A stretch of DNA of 64,000 nt from positions 2,480,001 through 2,544,000 of the forward strand of contig NZ_CP047650.1 in assembly GCF_009906855.1 (NCBI RefSeq), given 5' to 3'. The notes beneath the pieces were generated by a model. That model ran no database searches. It worked only from the letters and a program-made list of their open reading frames with translations, and was not told the DNA's origin. The DNA comes from Xylophilus rhododendri (GTDB lineage: Bacteria > Pseudomonadota > Gammaproteobacteria > Burkholderiales > Burkholderiaceae_C). A program made the translations under genes and the position numbers. Shown piece after piece: positions 42,530 to 51,343 of the stretch. Positions within the stretch are counted from its first letter, which is position 1, and each line of letters starts with the position of its first letter.

Positions 42530-43999
42530 ATGACGGGTTCTTCGGTTTCGCCGCAGGGCGTGGTGGCGGCCAACTGCATGGTGGCCACCGGCCATCCCCT
42601 GGCCTCGGCCGCCGCACGGCAGATGCTGCTGGCCGGCGGCAGCGCGGTGGACGCGGCGATCGCCGCCGACGCGGTGCTGGGTGTGGTCGAGCCCATGGCC
42701 ACCGGCATCGGCGGCGACATGCTGGCCATGGTGGTGCAGGCCGACGGCACGCCCGTCAGCTACAACGGCACCGGGCGCGCGCCGGCCGGGCTGGAGACGT
42801 CATTGGTCGAGGCCCTGCCGGACCAGCGCATCCCCGAGCGCCATCCCTATGCGGTGACGGTGCCCGGCGCGGTGCGCGGCTGGGCCGACATGCACGGGCG
42901 CTTCGGCCGCCTGCCCTGGCCCGAGCTGTTCGCGCCCGCCATCGCCGCGGCGATGAACGGCTTCGAGGTGGCGCCGGTCTGCGCCCGCGAATGGGCGCTG
43001 TTCGCCAAGGTGCTGCTGCGCGACCCGGCCAGTGCCGAGCCGTACCGGGCGACGCAGCCGCCCAAGGCCGGCGAGCGGTTCGCCAATCCCGCCCTGGGAC
43101 GGGTGCTGTCGGACATCGCCGAGCAGGGCCCGGACGCCTTCTATTTCGGCGCCGCCGCGCGTGCCGCCGCGCGCAACGTGCAGGCCCTGGGCGGCGTGCT
43201 GACGGCCGAGGATTTCGCGAACCACAGCGGGCATTTCTGCGCGCCGGCCTCGACCTCCTTTCGCGGGCTGACGGTGCTGGAATGCCCGCCCAACACCCAT
43301 GGCGTGGCGGTGTTGCGGGCGCTGGATGCGCTGGAGCCGCTGCAGCTCGATCCGTCCGACCCCGCCACCGTGGTGAAGACGGTGCAGGCCATGGGCGAGG
43401 CCATGCAGTGGGCGCAGCGCACGGTGGCCGATCCGGCCGGCAACACGGTGTGCACCGTGGTGGTGGACCGAGACGGGCTGGCCGTCACGCTGATGACCAG
43501 CGTGTTCAAGCGCTTCGGCTCGGGCATCGCTGCGCCGGGTTGCGGCTTCGTGCTGCAGAACCGGGGGTTCGGATTCTCGAAGCCTGGGCACATCAACGGG
43601 CCTGCGCCTGGGAAGCGGCCTTATCACACGGTGGTGCCGGGGGCTGCGCTCCAGGATGGGCGGTTCTTCGGCGCCTTCGGTGTCGTGGGCGGGGCGATGC
43701 AGCCTCAGGGGCAGCTGCAATTGCTGCTGCGCGTGGCCGCGTTCGGGGAGCCGCTGCAGGCGGCGCTGGATGCGCCTCGGTGGCGGCTGGAATCGCAGTC
43801 GGCGCTGGCCATCGAGGCCGGGATGCCCGATGCGGTGACGCGGGCCTTGCGGGAGGCTGGCTATACCGATCCGGTGGGTGCTGGCGAGCTGGGCGGGCGC
43901 AGCGACTTCGGGGGGGCGCAGTTCGTGATGCGTCGGGCCGATGGGATGCTGGTTGGTGCTTCTGACCTTCGCAAGGATGGGGTGGCCTGGGGGGCTTGA
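42530..43999 (+). CDS. Gamma-glutamyltransferase-like Ntn hydrolase
   Basis: A 489-residue member of the gamma-glutamyltranspeptidase family, which removes or transfers gamma-glutamyl groups after autoprocessing at a threonine. Visible landmarks: GHPLASAAARQMLLAGGSAVDAAIAADAVLGVVEP (residues 21-55), GIGGDMLA, NGTGRAPAG and candidate nucleophile Thr306 in GNTVCTVVVDRDG. No signal peptide is seen, so it is probably cytoplasmic. Located 5 bp after the permease, suggesting import followed by gamma-glutamyl cleavage. The last 440 bp switch to G/T-ending codons, unlike the rest of the gene. Confidence 0.88.
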   Translation: MTGSSVSPQGVVAANCMVATGHPLASAAARQMLLAGGSAVDAAIAADAVLGVVEPMATGIGGDMLAMVVQADGTPVSYNGTGRAPAGLETSLVEALPDQRIPERHPYAVTVPGAVRGWADMHGRFGRLPWPELFAPAIAAAMNGFEVAPVCAREWALFAKVLLRDPASAEPYRATQPPKAGERFANPALGRVLSDIAEQGPDAFYFGAAARAAARNVQALGGVLTAEDFANHSGHFCAPASTSFRGLTVLECPPNTHGVAVLRALDALEPLQLDPSDPATVVKTVQAMGEAMQWAQRTVADPAGNTVCTVVVDRDGLAVTLMTSVFKRFGSGIAAPGCGFVLQNRGFGFSKPGHINGPAPGKRPYHTVVPGAALQDGRFFGAFGVVGGAMQPQGQLQLLLRVAAFGEPLQAALDAPRWRLESQSALAIEAGMPDAVTRALREAGYTDPVGAGELGGRSDFGGAQFVMRRADGMLVGASDLRKDGVAWGA

Positions 44000-44048
44000 T
44001 TCTCTGGTTTGTCTCCTTGGCGGAGGGCTGGGTCTCCTGCGGGGGCTT

Positions 44049-44682
44049 GGTTCTCCTGCGGAGGGCGGAGCTGGGGCTGCGCGCCCCAGACCGCGCTCAC
44101 TTTCTTTGCTTCGCCAAAGAAAGTAAGCAAAGAAAGGCGACCCGACACCCGAGGCCCTTCGGGCACCGCTGCGGTACTCGCAAAGGCGGGGTCCACGACA
44201 ACTCGCTACGCTGCGCTTCGCTCAAACAGGTCGTGGCCCTGATCCGCCTTTGCTCCGTTCCTCGCTCTCGGGCTCACGGGACCCGGGAGCGGGAGCGGGG
44301 ACAGCGGCTGCTTCGCAGCGCAACGGGCCTTCGCTGCGCTCGGCCTCCACTGAAATGCGGCCGATGCCAAGGGCGGGTTATTCAATCAGAGGCCGAGCGC
44401 AGCGACGGCCCGTCGCCCTGCGAAGCAGCGGCTGTCCCCGCTCCCCGGGTCCCGTCTGCGGGTGAGTGAGGAGCGCAGCAAAAGCGGATCAGGGCCACGA
44501 CCTGTTTGAGCGAAGCGAGTTGTCGTGGACCCCGCTTTTGCGAGCACCGCAGCGTGCCCCCTCCGCAGGAGGGGGACTCCCGCAGCCGGGTCGCCTTTCT
44601 TTGCTTACTTTCTTTGGCGAAGCAAAGAAAGTGAGCGCGGTCTGGGGCGCGCAGCCCCAGCTCCGCCCTCCGCAGGAGAACC
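44049..44682. repeat. Repeat element B: 634-bp uninterrupted palindromic element
   Basis: The ends are exact inverted repeats for about 80 bp, starting GGTTCTCCTGCGGAGGGCGG, and the arms meet at about 44345-44395 around an AT-richer spacer. The left arm is of the type with ACACCCGAGGCCC, the right arm of the type with CTGCGGGAGTCCC, the reverse of element A's order. It fills the space between the convergent GGT and amidase genes (708 bp) together with short G/C-rich flanks. Each arm holds the nested CTTTCTTTG hairpins and a CCACGAC/GTCGTGG hairpin. No gene is credible inside. Confidence 0.87.
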
Positions 44683-44707
44683 ACCCCCGCCAAGGGGAAA
44701 AAAAACC

Positions 44708-46228
44708 TCAAACAGCCGAAGCCACCCCCAAAGAAGCCCCAGCATCCAACACAGCCGGCGCAGTCACGATAGACCTCAACCCAGGCTCATGAAAAGCCAG
44801 CCGTGACACATCAGGCAAGGGCCTGCGCAGCAGGGCAGAAGCAGCGAACGCCTGCTCCATCGCATGCCCCACCCCCAGCGTGAACCGGTCCTGCCGGAAG
44901 CCGCCCACCACCTGCAGCCCGAACGGCATCCCCGCCGCATCCACCCCGCAAGGCAAGGCCAGCGAAGGATGCGTGGTCAAAGTGGTCACATAGGTCAGCG
45001 ACAACCACCGGTAGTAGTTCTCCTGCCGCTCCCCGTTGATGAAGGCCGCATGCGGCTGCGTCCAGGGGAAAGGCGACACCGGCGTGGTAGGCGCCAGGAT
45101 CACATCGAACTCGCGGTAAGCCGCCTGGAAGCGACCCAGGATGCGTGTCTGCTCCGCCTGCGCCCACGCGCAATCGACCAGCTTCATCGCAGCACCCATC
45201 TCGTAGTTGGCGCGGGGATTCGGCCCCAGGCTCGAAGGATCGCGCTCATAGGCCTCGCGCATGCCGGCGACGAAGGCCTCGGCCCGCAGCACGTCGAAGC
45301 AGCGATGCACCTCGCCGAGATCCAGCGCCACCGGCTCGCAGCTGCGGAACAGATGCCGCATCGCCTCGATCTTGGCGCGGAACACCGCGCGGATGCCCTC
45401 GTCCACCGCGCAGGCGCCGAAGTCCTCGGTGTAGCCCACCCGCAGCGTGCCCAGGTCCACGTTCTGCGGCAGCAGGAAATCCAGGGGATCGAGCGGATAA
45501 CTCAGCGGATCGCCGGCCGACATGCCGGCCGTCGCCGCCAGCTGCAGGCAGGCATCGGCCACCGTGCGGCCCATGGGGCCGACCACCGAGATCGGTGTCC
45601 AGCCCAGCGGCTTGCGCACGCTGGGCACCACGCCGGGCGACGGCCGGAAACCCACCACGCCGCACTTGGCCGCCGGGATGCGCAGCGAGCCACCGGTGTC
45701 GGAGCCGGTGCACACCGGCAGCATGTCCAGCGCCAGCGCGGCGGCCGAGCCACCGGAGGAGCCGCCCGCGTTCAGGCGCGGATCGAAGGGATTGCCGGTG
45801 GCGCCCCAGACCGGGTTGAAGCTGTTGGCGCCGGCGCCCATCTCGGGCACGTTGGTCTTGCCGGCGACGATGGCGCCGGCCGCGCGCAGGCGGGCCACCA
45901 GCTCGTTGTCGGCCGTGGGCACGTTGGCGCGGTAGATCGGCGAGCCGAAGGTGGTCAGCAGGCCCTCGGTGTTCTCCAGATCCTTCACGCCCAGTGGCAG
46001 GCCGTGCAGCAGGCCCAGGGGCTTGCCGGCCATGACGGCGGCCTCGGCCGCGCGGGCTTCGCCGCGGGCGCGCTCGAAGCTGGTCGCGGTGACGGCGTTG
46101 ACGTAGGGGTTGGTCGCCTCGATGCGGGCGATGCAGGCATCCAGCAACTCGACCGGCGAGAGCTGGCGCGCGCCGATCCGGCGGCGCATTTCGGTGGCGG
46201 GAAGGGCGACGATTTCTTCGTGTGACAT
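44708..46228 (-). CDS. Amidase (amidase-signature family)
   Basis: A 506-residue amidase with the Ser-Ser-Lys triad: Lys82 (LGVKDLENTEG), cis-Ser157 (AGGSSGGSAAALA) and nucleophile Ser181 (GSDTGGSLRIPAAK). C-terminal GLQVVGGFRQDRFTLGVGHAMEQAF is typical. Substrate amide unknown; the genes downstream of its promoter concern D-amino acids, so a D-amino acid amide or N-acyl compound is plausible. It ends 25 bp from repeat element B, and its final codons are G/T-rich. It starts 14 bp after the aldolase-like gene's stop. Confidence 0.88.
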   Translation of the reverse strand: MSHEEIVALPATEMRRRIGARQLSPVELLDACIARIEATNPYVNAVTATSFERARGEARAAEAAVMAGKPLGLLHGLPLGVKDLENTEGLLTTFGSPIYRANVPTADNELVARLRAAGAIVAGKTNVPEMGAGANSFNPVWGATGNPFDPRLNAGGSSGGSAAALALDMLPVCTGSDTGGSLRIPAAKCGVVGFRPSPGVVPSVRKPLGWTPISVVGPMGRTVADACLQLAATAGMSAGDPLSYPLDPLDFLLPQNVDLGTLRVGYTEDFGACAVDEGIRAVFRAKIEAMRHLFRSCEPVALDLGEVHRCFDVLRAEAFVAGMREAYERDPSSLGPNPRANYEMGAAMKLVDCAWAQAEQTRILGRFQAAYREFDVILAPTTPVSPFPWTQPHAAFINGERQENYYRWLSLTYVTTLTTHPSLALPCGVDAAGMPFGLQVVGGFRQDRFTLGVGHAMEQAFAASALLRRPLPDVSRLAFHEPGLRSIVTAPAVLDAGASLGVASAV

Positions 46229-46242
46229 GGTTTCGGTGGCAG

Positions 46243-47364
46243 TCAGCGGCTGAGGCCGCGCGAGGATACCGGCCACAGCGCTTCGACCACGCCGGCGCGC
46301 AGGCAGACGATCTGGTCGTGCAGGTTGATGGTGGGGTCGCAGTGGCCGGGCACCAGCAGCAGTTGCTGGCCCAGCGCGGGCAGCGGGCCGTCGATGGCAT
46401 GCACCACGCCGTGTTCGTCGCTGGCCTGGTGGTAGCGCAGCCGGCCGGGCGGCCAGATGCCGGGCAGGCCGGAGTCGGTGGTCAGGGACTTGAGGCCGGC
46501 ATCGACCACCGCATGGCCCTTCGCGGCGGTGCTCATCACCGTGCAGGCCAGGAACATCGCATGCTCGAAACGCAGCGTGTCGGTGTATTCGTTGTCGCCG
46601 TAGTCGCGGTCCATGAAGGCATAGGAGCCGGCCTGGATCTCGGTGAAGACACCGCTGGCGAAGTCGAATTCGGCGCTGCCGCTGCCGCCGCCGGTGACGG
46701 TCCCGCAGCGCACGCCGCGGGCTTCCAGCGCCAGCACCACTTCTCCCGCGCGGGCGGCGGCGCGGGCCGAGCGCTCGCGCCGCTCCGCGTGGGAACGCAG
46801 GTGCTGCAGCGTGCCGTGATAGGCCTGCAGGCCGCGGAATTCCAGTTGCGGATGGCGGGCGATGCGGTCGAGCAGCGGCAACACGCCCTCGATGCCGGTC
46901 ACGCCGCAGCGGCCATGGCCGATGTCGATCTCCACGAACACGCCGAGGCGGCTGCCGGCCTGTGCCGCGGCCTGGCCGAGCATGTCGACCTGGACGATGT
47001 CGTCCACGCACACGCTCATGCGCGCCACCAGCGCCGCCTGCGCCAGCAAGGCGGCCTTGGGCAGCGAGGCGATCTCGTTGCTGATGTGGATGTCGGCGAC
47101 ACCCGCTTCGATGAAGGGCAGCGCCTCGCTGACCTTCTGGCAGCAGATGCCGACCGCGCCGCGGGCGATCTGCGCCAGGGCCACGGCAGGGGTCTTGTGG
47201 GCCTTGCCGTGGGGGCGCAGCTTGACGCCGGCGGCGTCGGCGGCGGCCTGGAGGCGGTCGAGGTTGCGTTCGAAGGCGTCCAGGTCCAGGACCAGCGCGG
47301 GGGTGTCGATGGCCGCCAGCGGCTGGCCGGCGGAGGCGATGGGGGGCAGCGTCAGGTGTTTCAT
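46243..47364 (-). CDS. D-threonine aldolase-fold PLP enzyme (D-TA / D-hydroxyaspartate aldolase family)
   Basis: A 373-residue fold-type III PLP enzyme like alanine racemase N-terminal domains plus a D-serine dehydratase-like C-terminal domain. PLP lysine lies in RPHGKAHKTPA (about residues 50-60) and metal ligands in VPGHCDPTINLHD near the C-terminus, the pattern of metal-dependent D-threonine aldolases and 3-hydroxy-D-aspartate aldolases. It cleaves beta-hydroxy-D-amino acids to glycine and an aldehyde. It sits between a Bug protein gene and the amidase and overlaps the Bug gene by 4 bp. Confidence 0.86.
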   Translation of the reverse strand: MKHLTLPPIASAGQPLAAIDTPALVLDLDAFERNLDRLQAAADAAGVKLRPHGKAHKTPAVALAQIARGAVGICCQKVSEALPFIEAGVADIHISNEIASLPKAALLAQAALVARMSVCVDDIVQVDMLGQAAAQAGSRLGVFVEIDIGHGRCGVTGIEGVLPLLDRIARHPQLEFRGLQAYHGTLQHLRSHAERRERSARAAARAGEVVLALEARGVRCGTVTGGGSGSAEFDFASGVFTEIQAGSYAFMDRDYGDNEYTDTLRFEHAMFLACTVMSTAAKGHAVVDAGLKSLTTDSGLPGIWPPGRLRYHQASDEHGVVHAIDGPLPALGQQLLLVPGHCDPTINLHDQIVCLRAGVVEALWPVSSRGLSR

Positions 47365-48332
47365 TCGGCCCGGATGTTGGCACGCAGGGCGATGGCGCGC
47401 ATCAGCGGCAGTTCCTTCTCGATCAGGCTGGCGGTGGCCGCGCCGTTCTGCCAGCCGGGTTCCAGGCCGGCGCCTATGAGCTTCTCGCGCACTTCGGGGT
47501 CGGCCACCGTGTCCTGCAGGGCCTTTTCCAGGCGGGCCTTGACGGCCGGCGGCAGGCCGTGGGGCGCGACCACGGCGATCCAGGTGTCGGCATCCAGGTC
47601 GAAGCCGCTCTCGGCGAAGGTGGGCACGTTGGGCAGCAGGGCCGAGCGCTTGGCCGTGGTCACGGCGATGGCCTTGATCTTGCCGCTCTTCAGCTGCGGG
47701 ATGGCGGCGGAGACGGTGTCCACCGAGAAGGGGATCTGGCCGCCCATCAGGTCGGTCATGGCCGGCGCGCTGCCCTTGTAGGGCACATGGACCATCTTCG
47801 TTCCGGTGGCGCGCAGCATCAACTCGCCGGTGAACTGGGCGGTGGTGCCGGTGCCGAAGGAGCCGTAGGAGTACTTGTCGGGGTTGGCCTTGACCAGCTC
47901 GACGTACTGCTTGGGCGTGCTGGCCGGCACGTCCTTGTTGGCCAGCAGGATCAGGCCGGTGCGGGCCACCAGGCCGATCGGCTCGAAGCTCTTGAGCGGG
48001 TCGTAGGAAAGCTTGGGCTGCAGCGCCGGGTTGACGGTGAAGGTGGTGCCCGAGCTGATCAGCAGGGTGTAGCCGTCCGGCGCGGCCTTGGCGGTGTAGG
48101 TGGCGCCGATGATGGTGCCGGCGCCGGCGCGGTTGTCGACGATCACCGGCTGGCCGAGCTTGTCGCCCAGGGTCTTGCCGATCAGGCGGCCGACCACGTC
48201 GGTGGCGCCACCGGGCGGGAAGGGAATCACCAGGGTGACCGGGCGCGAGGGGAAAGGCGCCTCGGCCCAGGCGGTGGAGGCCAGGGCGGCGGTGGCGGCG
48301 AAAGCGCAGGCGAGCAGGGTGCGGGTTTTCAT
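47361..48332 (-). CDS. Bug/TctC-family solute-binding protein
   Basis: A 323-residue periplasmic binding protein with signal peptide (LLACAFAATAALASTAWA) and the family start FPSRPVTLVIPFPPGGATDVVGR, then VDNRAGAGTIIGATYTAKAAPDGYTLL. The carboxylate-binding loop is therefore intact. Within this cluster it may capture a D-amino acid derivative. It is 34 bp from the dsdA gene and coupled to the aldolase gene by ATGA overlap. Confidence 0.9.
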   Translation of the reverse strand: MKTRTLLACAFAATAALASTAWAEAPFPSRPVTLVIPFPPGGATDVVGRLIGKTLGDKLGQPVIVDNRAGAGTIIGATYTAKAAPDGYTLLISSGTTFTVNPALQPKLSYDPLKSFEPIGLVARTGLILLANKDVPASTPKQYVELVKANPDKYSYGSFGTGTTAQFTGELMLRATGTKMVHVPYKGSAPAMTDLMGGQIPFSVDTVSAAIPQLKSGKIKAIAVTTAKRSALLPNVPTFAESGFDLDADTWIAVVAPHGLPPAVKARLEKALQDTVADPEVREKLIGAGLEPGWQNGAATASLIEKELPLMRAIALRANIRAE

Positions 48333-48366
48333 GATGGGCAATCGAGGAGGACGGACGGGATTCGGA

Positions 48367-49716
48367 TCAGGCGGTCTGCGCCATGGCGGCGCCACGGGCG
48401 TGGAAACGGGCGTATTCCTCCTCGGGCACGAAGAGGCCGCCGGTGGTCCAGGCGATGTGGGTGGCGGCTGCCATGTGGGTGTCCAGGCCATGGCGGCGCA
48501 GGTAGGCGCGGCCGGCCTCGCTGCCCAGCAGCATGGCGGGGCCGGCCAGGCCGGCGGCAGCCGAGGGCTCGATGCGCAGGCCTTCGGTGGCGGCGGCGGT
48601 GTGCAGGTCGCGGAACAGGGTGTCGTCTTCCACCGTGTAGACACCGCCGATGAAGGGCTTCACCACTTCGGCCGCCAGTTCGGAGGCACGCGGCACGGCC
48701 AGGCCGTCGGCCTCGGTGCGGTTGTCCTGGCCCACGTCGTAGACCGAGGGATGGGCGCCCAGGTGCGCCAGCAGCGGCGTGCCGGCCAGCATCTCCACCA
48801 GGAAGCAGGGCGAGCGGGTGGGCTCGGCGAAGAAGCAATGCACATGCGGGCCGTAGATCTGCGCCAGGCCGAAGGCGATGCCGCCCGGGGCGCCGCCCAC
48901 GCCGCAGGGCAGGTAGACGAAGAGCGGGTGTTCGGCATCGACCGGGCGGCCGAGCGCGGCGAGCTGGCGCGCCAGGTGCGGCGCGGCGGCGGCGTAGCCC
49001 AGCAGCAGGGAGAGGGACTGCTCGTCGTCCACGAAATGGCATTGCGGATCGGCATCGGCCGCGCGGCGGCCGGCGGCCACGGCCTGGGCGTAGTCGCCGG
49101 CATGTTCCACCACTTCCACGCCGCGGCGGCGCAGGCGGTCCTTCTTCCACTGCTTGGCGTCGGACGACATGTGCACCACCGCCTGGAAACCCAGCGCCGA
49201 GGCCATCACGCCGATGGCCAGGCCCAGGTTGCCGGTGGAGCCCACCGCCACCTTGTAGCGGCCGAAGGCCAGGCGCGCCGAGGGGGTGGCGAGCAGGCGG
49301 TAGTCGCTGGCCTGGCCCTCTGGAAGCAGGCCGTTTTGCAGGGCGACGGACTCGGCGTACTCCAGCACCTCGTGGATGCCGCCACGCGCCTTGATCGATC
49401 CGGCCACCGGCAGGGCATGGTCGGCCTTCACCAGCAGCAGGCCCTGCGCGGTGGGCAGTTCCAGTGCCTGTTGCAGCCGGGGTACCGGCAGCAGGCTGGA
49501 TTCGATGGTGCCTGCGCTGTCTTCCAGTTCCGGGAAGAGCCGCGCCAGCAGGGGCGCAAAACGGGCGAGCCGGGCCACGCTGCCGTCCACATCAGCATTG
49601 CTAATGCCGTTGAAGGCCGGGCCGGCAGCGCCGGAGCGATCGGCCCCGGAGGCCCACAGCACCGGCTGGCCGGCCTGCAGAGCGGAGAGAGTCAGGGGAG
49701 ATGGGGACGGGGTCAT
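48367..49716 (-). CDS. dsdA: D-serine ammonia-lyase (D-serine dehydratase)
   Basis: DsdA deaminates D-serine to pyruvate and ammonia using PLP. The 449-residue protein has the PLP lysine at about residue 109 in [16 protein letters not shown], the phosphate-binding loop [12 protein letters not shown], and [19 protein letters not shown] segment ([19 protein letters not shown]). Length and motif order match DsdA. ATG 49716 is used; a longer frame upstream overlaps the divergent promoter region. It is the first gene of a minus-strand operon with the Bug, aldolase and amidase genes. Confidence 0.93.
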   Translation of the reverse strand: MTPSPSPLTLSALQAGQPVLWASGADRSGAAGPAFNGISNADVDGSVARLARFAPLLARLFPELEDSAGTIESSLLPVPRLQQALELPTAQGLLLVKADHALPVAGSIKARGGIHEVLEYAESVALQNGLLPEGQASDYRLLATPSARLAFGRYKVAVGSTGNLGLAIGVMASALGFQAVVHMSSDAKQWKKDRLRRRGVEVVEHAGDYAQAVAAGRRAADADPQCHFVDDEQSLSLLLGYAAAAPHLARQLAALGRPVDAEHPLFVYLPCGVGGAPGGIAFGLAQIYGPHVHCFFAEPTRSPCFLVEMLAGTPLLAHLGAHPSVYDVGQDNRTEADGLAVPRASELAAEVVKPFIGGVYTVEDDTLFRDLHTAAATEGLRIEPSAAAGLAGPAMLLGSEAGRAYLRRHGLDTHMAAATHIAWTTGGLFVPEEEYARFHARGAAMAQTA

Positions 49717-49814
49717 GGTGGACAGACGGATCGGATGGACCGATTGTTCGCCCGCCGGGGCCCCGGCACAAAGCATTTATAGTTCGCCGGGTATTAGTCT
49801 TACTGATCCGCCTC

Positions 49815-50780
49815 ATGCAAATCCGCCTCACACCGTCGCTGCTTGCATGGTTACGGTGCTTCGAAGCCACCACACGGTGCCGAAGCTTCACCAAGGCCGC
49901 ATCGGAACTGTGCATCACCCAGGGCGCGGTGAGCCAGCAGGTCAAGCAGCTGGAGGAATTCCTGCAGCGCCCGCTGCTGCTGCGCACGCCGCGTGCCCTC
50001 ATGCCCACGCCGGAGGGCCAGTGGCTGGCGGTGGTGCTGGGCGAATCCTTCCAGGCGATCGAGGGCACGCTCGGCCAGCTGCGGGTGGTGCAGGACGACC
50101 GGCCCACCACGCTCAGCTGCGCGCCCTCCTTCGCCATGGGCTGGCTCACGCCGCGGCTGGGCGATCTGTTCCGCGCCCATCCCCAGGTCGGCCTGCGGGT
50201 GGTGGGCGAGTTCCATGCGCTGGACCGGGAACGCATGGAGAGCGAGCACATGGCCGCCGCCATCCGCTTCGACCTGGGCGATTACCACGACCTGCTGGCC
50301 ACCGAGTTCCTCGACGAATGGCTGCTGCCGGTGGCCAGCCCCGGCTTTTTGGCGGCGCATCCCGCCCTGCGCGGCCCGCAGGACCTGCGCGCCGAGGACC
50401 TGCTGCACGACACCAGCGCCTGGCATGGCGCCAGCACCTTCGAGGAATGGCAGTGGTGGCTCCAGCAGAGCGGCGCCGACACGCCGCAACTGGGCGAGAT
50501 GGCGGCGGGCCACCATTTCAACCTGTCGCAGATGGCGCTGGGCGCGGCGCTGGCCGGCCAGGGCATCGCCATGGGCCGGGCGGCGCTGGTGCTGGACGAG
50601 CTGGCCGCCGGCCGGCTGGTGATGCCCTTCGGCCGGCCGGTGCGTTCGCGGGCCTCCTATTACTTCGTCACCCGCATGGCGCCCTCGCCGCGGACCACGC
50701 TGGTGCAGACCTGGATCGCGGCCGAAGCGGCGCGTTTCCGGCAGCAGCGCGATGCCCTGCTCGGCCTGGATACCGCCTGA
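49815..50780 (+). CDS. LysR-family regulator (GcvA/DsdC-like)
   Basis: A 321-residue LysR protein. Helix-turn-helix: LLAWLRCFEATTRCRSFTKAASELCITQGAVSQQVKQLE region, read as SFTKAASELCITQGAVSQQV (about residues 23-42). The effector domain follows from about residue 92. It is divergent from dsdA with 98 bp between start codons, the arrangement of dsdC-dsdA in enteric bacteria, and the sequence is of the GcvA/DsdC branch. It probably activates the D-amino acid operon in response to D-serine; inferred. Confidence 0.87.
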   Translation: MQIRLTPSLLAWLRCFEATTRCRSFTKAASELCITQGAVSQQVKQLEEFLQRPLLLRTPRALMPTPEGQWLAVVLGESFQAIEGTLGQLRVVQDDRPTTLSCAPSFAMGWLTPRLGDLFRAHPQVGLRVVGEFHALDRERMESEHMAAAIRFDLGDYHDLLATEFLDEWLLPVASPGFLAAHPALRGPQDLRAEDLLHDTSAWHGASTFEEWQWWLQQSGADTPQLGEMAAGHHFNLSQMALGAALAGQGIAMGRAALVLDELAAGRLVMPFGRPVRSRASYYFVTRMAPSPRTTLVQTWIAAEAARFRQQRDALLGLDTA

Positions 50781-50829
50781 GCGTCCGAGCAGGGTGCGCG
50801 GGTATTCCCGGATCTTTCGAAGGAGGAAA

Positions 50830-50851
50830 AATAGATGACATACCATCTATT
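50830..50851. promoter_or_regulatory. Perfect inverted repeat before marR gene
   Basis: AATAGATG (50830-50837) and CATCTATT (50844-50851) are perfect 8-bp arms separated by ACATAC, 31 bp before the marR start. Length and symmetry are those of a MarR operator. Confidence 0.75.
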
Positions 50852-50881
50852 GACTTGTCACCCAGTCTGCCTCCCGACCCG

Positions 50882-51343
50882 ATGGACCATCCCCAGGAAC
50901 ACGACATGCGGCGCTTCTCCGCGCTGCTTTCGCAGAACGCGCGCCAGTGGCGCAAATCGATCAACGAGGAACTGCGCCCGCTCGGCCTGACCGAGGCCAC
51001 CTGGCTGCCGCTGCTGCACCTGGCGCGTGCCGAGGGGCCGATGCTGCAGAAGGAACTGGCCCAGGCGATGACACTGGACAGCTCCTCCGTCGTGCGCCTG
51101 CTCGACGGCCTGGAAGCCGCCGGCCTGGCCGAACGCACCGTCGCCGACGACCGCCGCGCCAAGGCGATCCGCCCGACCGCCGCCGGCCGCGCGGTGGTGG
51201 CACAAGTCGAGCAGGTGGTGGACGACGCGCGGCGGCGCTGCCTGTCGGAGGTCAGCGCCGGGGAACTGGCCGTGGCCCTGCAGGTGCTGGAGAAGGTCGC
51301 CGCCGCTTTGTCGCCGGTGCCGCTGCAGGAGCTGGCGGCATGA
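50882..51343 (+). CDS. MarR-family transcriptional regulator
   Basis: A 153-residue winged-helix regulator with the core LQKELAQAMTLDSSSVVRLLDGLEAAGLAERTVADDRRAKAIRPTAAG (about residues 58-105), seen as DSSSVVRLLDGLEAAGL and DDRRAKAIRPT. It overlaps the Bcr/CflA exporter gene by 4 bp (ATGA) and is preceded by a perfect 8+6+8 inverted repeat, so it most likely represses its own operon until a toxic ligand binds. Confidence 0.87.
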   Translation: MDHPQEHDMRRFSALLSQNARQWRKSINEELRPLGLTEATWLPLLHLARAEGPMLQKELAQAMTLDSSSVVRLLDGLEAAGLAERTVADDRRAKAIRPTAAGRAVVAQVEQVVDDARRRCLSEVSAGELAVALQVLEKVAAALSPVPLQELAA

